Shown here in pieces: positions 1 to 10,238 of a stretch of 64,000 nt of DNA (within the stretch, counting starts at the first letter, position 1; each line of letters opens with the position of its first letter). The stretch covers positions 112,773,131 through 112,837,130 of the forward strand of contig CM019825.1 of the NCBI GenBank assembly GCA_009763385.1, in the 5' to 3' direction. Made by a program: the position numbers and the translations under genes. The stretch is from Coix lacryma-jobi var. lacryma-jobi. Lineage: Eukaryota; Streptophyta; Magnoliopsida; Poales; Poaceae. The notes beneath the pieces were generated by a model. The model had not been told where the DNA came from. It did not search any database and saw nothing but the letters and a program-made list of their open reading frames with translations.

Positions 1-561
1 TAACAAAATATCCAACATCCACTATAGCATACTATCGGCTAAAAAATCAACCTAGACGCCATGTCTAATTTGATCTAGGAAGGCATTTTAACTTAATTGC
101 TTAAACTAAAAGCCTTTGAAAGCAAGATCACCACTCCTAAACTAGGCACCATGCTTAATTTAACAGATGTATGAAAGTACTCCAAACCTAAACATATAAT
201 ATAGTGAATGAGGGTAGCATGAAAGTATTATAGAGATTTATTCAAACGGTGATGAAAGAGCATGATTAGTATATGAGCATATCTTAAAGGTAGGGATAAC
301 CAACATAGCAACACGGCAAGATATGCTCTTAGAAAGTCTATTCCCCAAGCTTGGATTTTGCAAATCAAGATTGGATGAATGTAATTCAATGTTACATGGT
401 GATTGGTTGGGCATACTTTGTGTTTGTTGTTCCTTCGTTCTTTTTTACTCCAGACCTGGAAATGTTAGTGACAAGAATACCCGAAAGAATAATTTCATAA
501 TTATATTTCTATGCTCATTACAGAAGGAAGTGCAGCGGAAAGGTAGGCGTAGCTAATAACC
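1..561 (-). other. Interrupted internal leader of an Athila/Tat-like element
   Basis: AT-rich sequence without a recognisable gene. A copia element is inserted at 567. The sequence resumes at 12211 and reaches a primer-binding site and LTR on the minus strand (12392-13655), so I infer that this stretch is the internal 5' region of that minus-strand element. The short open frames here match no family I know. Confidence 0.45.
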
Positions 562-566
562 AGATG
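562..566. repeat. Left target site duplication AGATG
   Basis: AGATG lies directly left of the LTR starting at 567 and recurs exactly at 12206-12210, directly right of the other LTR. A 5-bp duplication is normal for Ty1/copia integration and fixes both ends of the element. Confidence 0.95.
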
Positions 567-2558
567 TGAAGGACCGAGAAGCTACCCGAAAGCGACCAGA
601 GGGGGGGTGAATGGGAGCTTCAAAATTTCCTTACGGAAACTAGATGCCACTGTCCCAAACTCAACCCCAAAAGCGAAACCTAGAGCTTGCTAATGTCCAC
701 GACCCTAGATGTAGGGTGGATGCTTCCTAGAAGCACAGCGGGACACTAGACAACCCTAGAAAGCCAACGCAAAAGACGGAACTCGAATCCGATCAAGAAC
801 GAACGAACCGCGAACGAAAACGCGCGAAACTGGATCGACCGGACTCTGGCCTGCGTCCGGTCAGCAGGGACCGGACGCGTCCGGTCGCTCAAAACCTGAT
901 CTGGGAGCTCTCTGGAACTGACCGGACTCTGGCCAGGGGAGCGTCCGGTCGGTTCTCCTGCGTCCGATCACACAAAAGCAAAGCACGGGAACAGTAGCAC
1001 CGGTGAGTCCGGTCACTCAACAATCAGAGCGTCCGGTCGAGCTGCAGGGAGACTCGCTGAGCATTCAACGACCGGACGCACTTGGTCAGCGTCCGGTCGG
1101 CCCGATGCCAGCGTCCGGTCAGAGCACAGCAGTCCCGTTTGTCAACCGATTTGTCTCAATCTCACCTAAAACAATTCCTCTAGGGATCAAACTTGGTGAG
1201 ATAAGTCACAAGGAGTATAGTGAGCTATCTCTAAGAGATCATGGCTCGAACCTATCTCCAAATCGGTGAATCAAAGAATTTCGGGGGAAGAGAGAAAACT
1301 TGACCCGAAACGAAAAATCGATCGATCTCCTAGACCGTGAGGTTAGAGGATGATTCCTTCGGTGGAAAGAAGTGCCTCACGATCTAGAACAACTTGGTTC
1401 AAACGGATTCGCAAAAGATGAACCGAGCACAAAGATCAAGCGACGGGAAAACTCAAGGCACAAAGCAATCCGCGAAGAACATGATGAACATGAAATCAAA
1501 ACGCGAATTGACACCAAGAGATGGGATCCAAGGTGAGGATACGGCCTCACTTCCTCGAATCAACAGTACACAGAGTGGAGTCTCTCTGCGGATCTCAACT
1601 AGCTAAAGCAGGGGATGGGAGAGCAGGAAACCCTAGCAAATGAAAGCACTAACTGAGATAGCTAAAACTGAGATAGGGAGGAGGGTGTCTCCCCTGGACT
1701 ATTTATACTAACCTAGACTAAGTCTATTTCCTACTCTACCCCTCACTACTGTATTTACAGAGCGGACCAGCCTAACCCTAAGGCTATTCTAGTCCACCCG
1801 CTGGTGGTAGGTAGATCCGACGGCCACGCCCGCACGGTCTTCCGCGTCGCCTCCACGCAACCTTCAGATCGCCGCCACGTGCCGCCACCACTCTGCACCC
1901 CCGGTTTTGTGGCCCAAACCGGGAAACCAGCCTTTTCCATCAGCCCCCGGTTTTGAGGCCCAAACCGGGAAACCCGCCTCCAGCCCGAGTTTTGTGGCCC
2001 AAACTCGGAAACCCGCAGCGCCCGAGTTTTGAGGCCCAAACTCGGAAACCGGCCCACGCCCAGGTTTTGAGGCTCAACCTGGAAACCGTCACGCCCAGGT
2101 TTTGTGGCTCAACCTGGAAACCCAGCACCCAGGTTTTGAGGCCCAAACCTGGAAACCGTCCACCGTTGGTTTTTCCCGGGCTCTACCAACAAACCGGCGT
2201 CGTAGAGGGGATGCACCGCCTGTGCACCCCTTCCACCGACATGATCGCACTTCTCCGCCTGTCGCTGTCGCAGGCTGCCAGCCACCACAGCTGATCCTCC
2301 GGCCTCCAGTCCATCAGTCCAAGTCCACGTCCGCCCTTCACCGTCCGATACATCGGCATGGCACGTCCGCCGCACGGCACGCCCATCCTTCATCGCGCCC
2401 GGTCCGTCGGCACGGCACGTCGCAACTTGACCTTCACCCGCCATCGATCACTGTCTCCGTGCTCGACACCTGCACAACACAAGCCAAAGAACATGCGCAT
2501 CATCTCCGTTGACAATCACTCATCACACAGAGACTCGGCATACACCCATGTATCCGCA
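567..2558 (-). repeat. Sirevirus 3' LTR
   Basis: 1,992 nt, TG...CA on both strands. In element sense it starts at 2558 (TGCGGATACATGGG) and ends TTCA at 567. It holds a hairpin array (1900-2152), a TATAAATAG box (1699-1708, minus) and a cluster of ACCGGACGC / GCGTCCGGTC palindromic motifs (about 839-1120). It keeps 25 nt (about 2294-2318) that the other LTR lacks. Confidence 0.95.
1900..2152 (-). repeat. Array of seven covarying hairpins, 3' LTR copy
   Basis: Seven consecutive units of about 24 nt plus spacer, each an inverted repeat around a GAGGCCCA/GTGGCCCA-type loop. Three stem versions occur: CCCGGTTT/AAACCGGG (two), CCGAGTTT/AAACTCGG (two) and CCAGGTTT/AAACCTGG or a shorter form (three). 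Both arms change together. In element sense the array lies about 200-450 nt upstream of the TATA box. Confidence 0.9.
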
Positions 2559-4242
2559 ATCTCCCCCTTGATGAGTGCATTGTCAACTCCACAACAAATC
2601 ATGAATAAGAAGAAGGAGGTAGGAAGGAGTGGGAAGAGAAAACCCAACCAAATGACCCAAAAGCCTTAACAAAAGCCAAAGAAGGTCAAGTGGATGAAGC
2701 AAAAACTTGGTCCCCAAAGACATGGGCAACGGCTCGACGCAACCAAGCAAAGCAAAGCTAGCCCTCAAGAAGAGGTAGAACAGGCTCAACACCGCTAGCA
2801 GATACCAATTGAAGATCGGAGGACAACAGAAGCAAAATGCTAGTCCCTCAAGATAGAGGCACAGAGGCTCAACACAACTAGCAAGAAAATCACTCCGAAC
2901 CAATTGGAAATCAACCCAAACCAAATGGGAAAGCACACCAGACGATACCAATTGAAAGCCAAATGAAAAAGCTTATGAAAGCTCATGAAAAGCTAGGAAC
3001 GTTTGCTAGTCCCTCAAGACAGAGGCAACGGCTCAACACAACTAGCAAACTCCCCCTCGACAAATGCAAGCAACTAGGACAAGTGATTCTCCCCTTAGTT
3101 GATCAACACAGGAGCATATGATTTGCATAAATTTCTCCCCCTAGTTGAAAATGCACTTATCAAGGCCAAAAGGTATCGGAGAAGCAACTCCCTTCACATA
3201 AACTCCCCCTGAACACAAGATCTCCTTCCAAAATGCATATGAAGTCAAAATGCAAGTTAGGAGCTTCAAGTATATAGTCAAAAGAGTGCAAAGATGCTCT
3301 AATCAGTATAGCTCCAACATCTCAATTAAGCACTCAAATAGCAAAGGCTCAGACTGATCACTTATACGAAATATGAAGCATATGAGCATGTGAGCAGTTT
3401 TAAGCCAAAAGGATAGTCACCATCAAAATAGCACTAGACATGTATAGAAGGAATCCAAACAATTGCTAAGCATATATACAAGGTGAACTACCCCTAGCAA
3501 AGTTCAATCATCATGCATAGGAAAGAAGCATATACTTGTGATTTCAAATTTATATCGGAGTTGCAGCGGTAAAAGATTTCACAAGTTCATTTTTGGCATG
3601 TGATTGCGAGAGGTTGAAAGCTTGTCATTGCCTAACTTTTCAACCGTGCGAAGCCTATGCCGAAGCAATCAGAAGCTTAAAGCAACGGTTTCGGTCATAC
3701 ACTACATGGCTCAAGTTTAACTCAAAGTGCAATGAGAAACAGTCTCAATACCATGAGGTGTTGACAAGCAATCCCATCTCGGTCTTTTCAATTCAACAAT
3801 ACTTGGTTCAGATTTTAAGCAAGTTATGAACAACCAAGCAAGTGAATGACTCAGAACTAGAGACATAGCAACCGAGCATATATGAAAAGCAGGAATGGAC
3901 TCAACACACCCTACACATGCTAGTTGCATATCTCAATGGTGAGCATTTTTAGATTTATATACATTAGGCATAATGCACCATTCCAAAAATAGCTCGCTCA
4001 TAACATGTAACAGTGATCAGAAAGAGCATAAGCTACAAGCATCATCATAAGTATCGGAGCAATACTAACAAGAGCATAATTACATTCTAGTGAATATAGA
4101 CATGAAGCTCAGAATGTAAATGCGTATGCCCGACACAAAACTGAAAGAAAGAAGATACCAAATGGAAAGACTCAAGAAACTCAAAAGAAAAGAGCCTCAA
4201 AATAAAAGAGTCAGTCTGTACATCTCAAAATGCTTCCCCCAT
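2559..4242 (-). other. Sirevirus 3' non-coding region with repeated polypurine tracts
   Basis: 1.7 kb between the pol stop and the 3' LTR. The tract adjoining the LTR (2559-2571, CAAGGGGGAG in element sense) is the functional polypurine position. Similar purine tracts recur near 3051, 3089, 3133 and 3203. Diverged repeats built on 'ctagtccctcaaga...ggctcaacacaactagcaa' lie at about 2753-3050. No extended coding frame is convincing, so an envelope-like ORF is not supported. Confidence 0.8.
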
Positions 4243-7200
4243 CTAAAAGGGGAAACACACACCAAGCTCACCCCTCAACCTATTAAAGGTTGATTCGTCT
4301 AAAGGCTTGGTGAAAATATCAGCCAATTGGTGATGAGTATCGACATGGCGAAGGTCGATATCACCCTTCTCCTGGTGGTCTCGCAAGAAATGAAAGCGCA
4401 CATCAATGTGTTTGGTTTTCGAGTGAAGCACGGGGTTCTTAGCAACGCTAATGGCACTCGTGCTGTCACAAAGCAAAGGAACTCGAGTAAAGCTCAAACC
4501 AAAATCACGCAAAGTGGCCATCATCCAGAGTAACTGGGAACAGCAGCTAGCCGCAGCAACATATTCAGCCTCCGTGGTAGACTGAGCGACACTAGACTGC
4601 TTGCGAGAAGACCACGATACAAGAGAAGACCCAATAAACTGGCAAGTCCCAGAAGTGGACTTGCGCTCAATTCGACAACCAGCAAAATCGGCATCGGAAT
4701 AACCGCAAAGCGCGAGAGTGGAGGAAGCAGAATACCAAATCCCGAACTCAGGCGTGAAACGAAGGTACCTGAAGATGCGCTTCACCGCCTGACGGTGAGA
4801 AGTGCGTGGCGAGGCCTGAAAGCGCGCGCACAAGCACACGGCGAACTGAATGTCCGGCCGTGTCACCGTCAGGTAGAGCAGCGATCCAATCATGCTGCGG
4901 TACTCCTTCTGGTCCACTGCTTCTCCATCCGTGTCGGCATCCAGGGCAGTCGTCGTCGACATGGGCGTCGGAAGAGGCTTGGCCTCGCCCATGTCGAACC
5001 GCTTCAGCAAGTCCCTCGTGTACTTGCCCTGGTGCACAAACGTCCCCTCTCGGGATTGCTTAATTTGCAACCCGAGAAAGAAAGTCAGCTCGCCCATCAT
5101 GCTCATCTCGAACTCCCTGCTCATAGTATCTGCAAACTTGGCAACCAAAGCGTGAGAAGAACCACCGAAAATGATATCATCCACGTAAATTTGGACCAAG
5201 AGAGTATCTTTGCCTTGCCGGAGGAGAAAGAGCGTCTTATCTACACATCCCATTTTAAAACCCTTAGCTAGCAAAAAGGTTTTTAATCTCTCATACCAGG
5301 CTCTAGGGGCTTGTTTCAAACCATACAAAGCTTTGTGGAGTTTAAAGACATGGTTTGGAAACTTGGGATTTTCAAAACCGGGGGGTTGCTGGACATAGAC
5401 CTCCTCCTCAATGTAGCCGTTTAAGAAGGCACTCTTGACATCCATTTGAAAAAGTTTGAAACCCATGGATGCAGCATAAGCCAAGAGTATCCTAATAGCC
5501 TCCAAACGAGCTACAGGAGCGAAGGTCTCCTCATAATCTATCCCCTCCTTCTGACTATAACCCTTCGCTACAAGCCGGGCCTTGTTTCTCACAATGTGGC
5601 CCTCCTCTCCTTGCTTGTTTTTAAATACCCATTTTGTCCCAATAGGTTTACAGTCAGGAGGTGGAGGCACTAGAACCCAAACCCGATTTCGCTCAAAGTT
5701 CTCTAGCTCCTCATGCATGGCATTGACCCAATCCGGATCCGTCAATGCGTGTCCAACATCTCGGGGCTCAAAAGACGCAACAAAAGCAGAATGAGCAAAG
5801 TGCGAGATGTGCTGTGACCTGGAGCGAGTAACTCGCTCGTCGATGTCGCCGATCATCTGCTGAGGAGGGTGCTGGCGCTGGATGTGTCGTGGCGCCTCTC
5901 GGGAGGAAGTGACCTCCCCCTCAACAGCAGCTGGTTCCACCCCGGGTACAAAAGGTACCGTGCGAGGTGGATCCCACGGCCCCCAGGAAGAAGAAGTGTC
6001 GGGGCCGTGAGTCGTCGTCGAGGCCGCTCCTTGCGGCACGGCAGGTGGAGGGGGTGCTGGATCATCTATACCTTCAGCACCCTCGTCCTCGTCATCGAAA
6101 AGAGGCTCTCCAACCTCATGATCACCTGCACGCTCAAAACGAGAAGAGGGACAAACAAGAGTCTCGTCGAAGGTGACATCTGATGTCTCCATGACTCGGT
6201 TAGTGTCAAGGTTAAGTACACGATAAGCTCGAGTGTGAGTGCCATAACCCAAAAACACACCGTCAGAAGAACGAGACTCAAACTTGTCCAGGTTGCCCTT
6301 TTTCAATATAAAACAGTGGCAACCAAAGACTCTAAAATAACTCACCTTGGGCTGGCGACCAAAACGCAACTCATAAGAGGTCTTCTTCAAAAACGCTCTC
6401 AGAAAAATGCGATTCGAAATGTAGCATGCAGTGTTCATAGCTTCGGCCCAAAAGCGCCTAGGAGTCCTATGCTCATCAAGCATCGTCCTGGCCATCTCAA
6501 CAAGGGTCCGATTCTTCCTCTCTACAACACCATTTTGGGGTGGTGTATAGGGGGAAGAAAACTGATGCTCCAAACCAAGGTGGTTACAAAACTTCTCAAA
6601 ATCCGAATTTTTAAACTCGGAACCATTATCACTCCGAATAGCTCGCATCGAGTTCAAAGGGAACTCGTTCTGAAGACGCAAAATCAGATCGCGAGCGAAG
6701 GAGAATGTCTCGGACTTCTCAACTAAAAAGAAGACCCACGAATACCTCGAAAAGTCGTCAACAACAACAAGCACATACCACTTCCCACCAACCGAGCTCA
6801 CCCGAGCCGGACCAACAAGGTCCATATGCAAAAGCTCTCCGGGGTGCGAGGTCATAACCTTGGTCAAGGGATGGTGGGGAGCAGCAACAATCTTTCCATG
6901 CCGGCAAGCATGGCAAACTAGATCCTTCTCCAACGAAAGCTTGGGCAATCCTCGGATTAAGCCAAGTGAGCTAAGTCTTGCAAGCAAGTCAAAACTCAAG
7001 TGACCGAGCCTCCTATGCCACTTCCAAAGATCAGAAGAAGAAGGACTAGCCAAAAGACAGCGAGAAGATCCAAACGACTTTGAGAAATTCGCGCGAAAGA
7101 CATTCCCAAAGGGTGAAATCAGACATACAAGATCACCCTGAGGATCTAAGATCCGGCTAAGGTTCGGTTTGAAACGAATCTCATAGCCTTCACGAAAAAG

Positions 7201-7428
7201 TTGCGAAACAGAAAGCAAGTTAAAATGCAGGTTAGAAACAAGAGCCACCTCGCGCAACACAAAATGCTCATTAACCCGCACTGCACCAACGGACAATACC
7301 TTGCCCTTACCTTTGTCGCCGAAGGTTATGTACTCCTTTCCGGCGACCGGACTATGGCTGGAGAACCATTTGGCATTTCCGGTCATGTGTCTCGAGCAAC
7401 CGGAATCCACAAGCCAAATGTCCTCCAA
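4243..7428 (-). CDS. pol: Copia pol polyprotein: protease, integrase, reverse transcriptase, RNase H
   Basis: About 1,061 intact codons. Near residues 5-18 is the aspartic protease motif LVDSGCSRHM. Next come a GAG-pre-integrase His/Cys domain (about 135-195, CHAC) and the integrase core with acidic residues in HMDLVGP (about 203), RSDNGSEF (about 267) and NGVVERKN (about 301). Reverse transcriptase follows with the catalytic YVDD at about 751, then RNase H (DADFAG, about 913, and TEAEY) to the end. The frame differs from gag. A TAG lies immediately upstream in the pol frame, so there is no usual ATG. Expression may need frameshifting, splicing (a GATGTAG acceptor-like site sits at the junction) or reinitiation. 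All catalytic motifs are present, so it is probably functional. Confidence 0.93.
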   Translation of the reverse strand: MEDIWLVDSGCSRHMTGNAKWFSSHSPVAGKEYITFGDKGKGKVLSVGAVRVNEHFVLREVALVSNLHFNLLSVSQLFREGYEIRFKPNLSRILDPQGDLVCLISPFGNVFRANFSKSFGSSRCLLASPSSSDLWKWHRRLGHLSFDLLARLSSLGLIRGLPKLSLEKDLVCHACRHGKIVAAPHHPLTKVMTSHPGELLHMDLVGPARVSSVGGKWYVLVVVDDFSRYSWVFFLVEKSETFSFARDLILRLQNEFPLNSMRAIRSDNGSEFKNSDFEKFCNHLGLEHQFSSPYTPPQNGVVERKNRTLVEMARTMLDEHRTPRRFWAEAMNTACYISNRIFLRAFLKKTSYELRFGRQPKVSYFRVFGCHCFILKKGNLDKFESRSSDGVFLGYGTHTRAYRVLNLDTNRVMETSDVTFDETLVCPSSRFERAGDHEVGEPLFDDEDEGAEGIDDPAPPPPAVPQGAASTTTHGPDTSSSWGPWDPPRTVPFVPGVEPAAVEGEVTSSREAPRHIQRQHPPQQMIGDIDERVTRSRSQHISHFAHSAFVASFEPRDVGHALTDPDWVNAMHEELENFERNRVWVLVPPPPDCKPIGTKWVFKNKQGEEGHIVRNKARLVAKGYSQKEGIDYEETFAPVARLEAIRILLAYAASMGFKLFQMDVKSAFLNGYIEEEVYVQQPPGFENPKFPNHVFKLHKALYGLKQAPRAWYERLKTFLLAKGFKMGCVDKTLFLLRQGKDTLLVQIYVDDIIFGGSSHALVAKFADTMSREFEMSMMGELTFFLGLQIKQSREGTFVHQGKYTRDLLKRFDMGEAKPLPTPMSTTTALDADTDGEAVDQKEYRSMIGSLLYLTVTRPDIQFAVCLCARFQASPRTSHRQAVKRIFRYLRFTPEFGIWYSASSTLALCGYSDADFAGCRIERKSTSGTCQFIGSSLVSWSSRKQSSVAQSTTEAEYVAAASCCSQLLWMMATLRDFGLSFTRVPLLCDSTSAISVAKNPVLHSKTKHIDVRFHFLRDHQEKGDIDLRHVDTHHQLADIFTKPLDESTFNRLRGELGVCFPF

Positions 7429-7442
7429 CCGCTCCTCCTACA

Positions 7443-10175
7443 TCAATAAAAAGACATAGGGTGAACATACGGTCCAACACTGGGGTTAGTAAGATAAGAA
7501 GGAAACCAGTGTTGGGCCGGCTGCTCAAAAGAACGGTCAGTGTAAAAACCATCCTGTCTAGGAGGATAGCGATCACCACGCACAGGAAAACGTGGTCCGC
7601 TGGGGAAGAAGCGCTCACCGCGAAACTCTACCTGCGGTGGGACAAAGCGCTCAACAAAGCCTCCGCCACGGGGTCCGTTACCTGCAAAAGCAGGACCCCG
7701 TCGGGCACGCTCTCTACGAGGTTTACGCCTAGGAGCCTGGGGCTCAACTGCTCTAGCGTCTCTCCTCGGAGCTCTCTCCTGCCTAGGCCTAACAAACTGA
7801 GGTGCCGGACCTCTAGGCCTAGTCTCCCTCCTAGGGGCTCTCTCCTGCTGCCTAGGCTGGGTACGCCTCCCTCCAGACCTAGCAGCTCTCCCCTGAGGCT
7901 TCGGAGCATGTCCACCACGAGCTGGGTGAAACATGTCCGGGTTCTGCATCTCCCTAGCACGGCGCGCCTCTCTCTTGCGCCTAAAGCAGAACTCACTCAG
8001 GTGACCATCCCGCCCACAAAAGTCACACTGAAACCTCACCGCGCGCAAAGGGGGTTGTTGGTTTGCAGGGATGTGGGTATGGTTCACCTTGCCCTTGCCC
8101 TTCTGTGGCAACTCCTCTCGGATGGGTGGCATTGTGTCAAGCTTGTTCTTTAGGTGATTGGGCTTGGGTTGCCATTGTGGATTCTTGGGTGGAGCCTTGG
8201 GAGGTTCAACTACAACTCCATCCTTGGTGACAGGCTTGGCAGGCTCTTTGGGTGGAAGCTTGGTTAGTTTGGGAGTAGTGGTGGAGTTGGGCTTCTCACT
8301 CGGATCAAGACCACTAGACTCTCCAATCTTCCCAAAAGCGGAAAGATCAACACCCTGCGCAAGGCCTACGCCTGGACCTCCAGCAGCTCGCTTGAATTGG
8401 GAGATCATCATCCCGAGCTGAGGCTCACCACAAGACACCCATGACAAGACGGTCCGAAGGTATGTGTTTTCCTCCTCGGTACGCACCTTGTCATGCCTCA
8501 CATTGGCCATCTCCTGCTCCAGGCCCTCACACAAAGCACACCTCTTGATACAAGTGCTATCCGAGCTGGCCTTGACTAAAGACTCAATCTTGGCATTCTT
8601 CTCTGCCAACTCAGTTTGCAAGACAGGACAAGTCTTGCACGCACCCAACAGCTGCGGCCTAGCACGGAGCTCATCCACCTCTCCAACCAACGCAGCATAC
8701 TTACCTCTCAGAGTGAGAAGGTCAGTCATGTGTGCGGTGCACGACTCGCACTCCGCCTCCTCCGACACTACCACGGTGGACCGAACGAACTCAAGCTCCT
8801 TCACCGTGTCCTCCCACTTCTGCCTAAACTCCTTGCGCTCTCTAGCGGCACGCCTAAGGAACTTATCTTGGCTAAGGAGGGCAGCAGTCAACTTCTCAAC
8901 CTCGGAGGAAAGCTCGTCGTAGGTAAGAGATACCTGGGAGGTGTCGTCGTCGTCGTCGTTCCGAGGGGTACGCTCCGGCTCGCCGTCGACCTCATCGCCC
9001 AGCGCCATGGTGCAGAAGCCGTCGTCGTCGGCGAAGAAGCAGAGGCCGTTCAGCTTGTTCTCGATCCTCTTCTTCTTCTCGGACTCGTCATCGCTCGAGC
9101 TGGCGGAGTCGTCATCCGAGCCGTCGACGTTGCTGAGCGTGGCGAAGAACGCGCGCTGCTCAGCTTGCTGCTTCTCCAAGTACTTCTTCTTGATGTACTC
9201 TTTGTCGAAGCCGCCCCGCTTCTTGTGCCTTGGGGGAACGTGCTTCTCCTTGTACTTGGAGTCGCGCCTGTGGCCGTGATCGCCCTTCCCCAGATGCTTG
9301 TTCTTCTTCTTGGGGCAGTCGGCGATGAAGTGGTCGGGGTCGCCGCACTCGTAGCATCCCGTGCGTCCTCCTCCTCGACGACGGTTCATGCGGTTGTTGT
9401 GGAACCGCGAGAACCGGTTGGCGAGCAAAGCCAACTCGTCATCTCCCAAAGACTCCAGCTGGTCCTCTGTCACAGAAAAGAGAGAAGAAAGCGCAAAGCC
9501 AGCTGAGGGGTTAGAGGAAGAGCCGGAAACCAAAGCCATGGACGGGCGAGAAGGATTTTCAAAAGAAGCCCTCGCCATAGCATCAATCTCACTGGACTTG
9601 AGCTTACTGAAGAGCTCGTCGCAGGTGAGGGTCTCATAGTTCGGCGATTCGATGATTGCCTGAACCTTGGAGTCCCACACCGAACGGTCAAGAGTGTGCA
9701 AAAGCTTCAAAGCACGCTCATGATCGTCAAATGGCAACTGCTCTCTGTTAGCCCTCATCCTGTTGACAATCACCTGAAAGCGAGCGAATAAACTTTCTAT
9801 GCTCTCGCCAGGTTGATGTCTAAAGTTCTCATACTCTCGCTTGAACGACTCGTAGAGTTGGGTTTTGACTTGAGAGGTGCCCTCATGAAAACGCATGAGA
9901 GTGTCCCAGATCTCCCGAGCCGTAGCGAGGTGAGAAACACGATCAAACTCACCCATGCTCAAACAAGAGAAAAGAGCATTACGGGCTCGGCTATTGGCAT
10001 CGTGCTCATCGATCTGCTGTTGAGTCACACGAGCAGCCAAGACCACGTAATCAGGGGAGTTGCAAATATCCCAGATCGAAGCGCCCAAGCTCTGCAAATA
10101 GGCCGACATACGTATCTTCCAATACGCATAGTTCGTCCCATCGAAAAACAGCGGTTTGCCTATGCCGCGATCCAT
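7443..10175 (-). CDS. gag: Sirevirus-type Gag with two zinc knuckles
   Basis: 910 codons from ATG just inside the primer-binding site to TGA 15 nt before the pol frame. The N-terminal part (residues about 8-190, LFFDGTNYAYWKIRM...) is the capsid-like region of copia Gag (UBN2/RVT-associated type). A CCHC knuckle C-x2-C-x4-H-x4-C lies at about 274-287 (CYECGDPDHFIADC) and a second at about 715-728 (CDFCGRDGHLSEFC). An acidic, Ser-rich middle and a Gln/Lys-rich coiled stretch (about 420-560) lie between them. The C-terminus (about 740-900) is very rich in Arg and Pro. It should form the particle and bind RNA. No stops or frameshifts are seen. Confidence 0.93.
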   Translation of the reverse strand: MDRGIGKPLFFDGTNYAYWKIRMSAYLQSLGASIWDICNSPDYVVLAARVTQQQIDEHDANSRARNALFSCLSMGEFDRVSHLATAREIWDTLMRFHEGTSQVKTQLYESFKREYENFRHQPGESIESLFARFQVIVNRMRANREQLPFDDHERALKLLHTLDRSVWDSKVQAIIESPNYETLTCDELFSKLKSSEIDAMARASFENPSRPSMALVSGSSSNPSAGFALSSLFSVTEDQLESLGDDELALLANRFSRFHNNRMNRRRGGGRTGCYECGDPDHFIADCPKKKNKHLGKGDHGHRRDSKYKEKHVPPRHKKRGGFDKEYIKKKYLEKQQAEQRAFFATLSNVDGSDDDSASSSDDESEKKKRIENKLNGLCFFADDDGFCTMALGDEVDGEPERTPRNDDDDDTSQVSLTYDELSSEVEKLTAALLSQDKFLRRAARERKEFRQKWEDTVKELEFVRSTVVVSEEAECESCTAHMTDLLTLRGKYAALVGEVDELRARPQLLGACKTCPVLQTELAEKNAKIESLVKASSDSTCIKRCALCEGLEQEMANVRHDKVRTEEENTYLRTVLSWVSCGEPQLGMMISQFKRAAGGPGVGLAQGVDLSAFGKIGESSGLDPSEKPNSTTTPKLTKLPPKEPAKPVTKDGVVVEPPKAPPKNPQWQPKPNHLKNKLDTMPPIREELPQKGKGKVNHTHIPANQQPPLRAVRFQCDFCGRDGHLSEFCFRRKREARRAREMQNPDMFHPARGGHAPKPQGRAARSGGRRTQPRQQERAPRRETRPRGPAPQFVRPRQERAPRRDARAVEPQAPRRKPRRERARRGPAFAGNGPRGGGFVERFVPPQVEFRGERFFPSGPRFPVRGDRYPPRQDGFYTDRSFEQPAQHWFPSYLTNPSVGPYVHPMSFY

Positions 10176-10221
10176 GTCGCCTTCGGTGGATCTGGAACCG
10201 GCTAAGGTGGAAGATCCTTAA

Positions 10222-10236
10222 CCTGCTCCGATACCA
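10222..10236 (-). other. Primer-binding site (initiator Met tRNA type)
   Basis: On the minus strand TGGTATCGGAGCAGG starts two bases after the 5' LTR end. It resembles the plant initiator-Met site TGGTATCAGAGC with one change. Confidence 0.9.
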
Positions 10237-10238
10237 AT

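Noticed and set aside
1900..2152. CRISPR-like array
   Set aside because: The regular hairpins lie in a plant LTR. Spacers are short and not unique and no cas genes are present. It is an LTR repeat.
2559..4242. Envelope-like ORF of the Sirevirus
   Set aside because: No long frame with membrane segments. The region consists of repeats and polypurine tracts.
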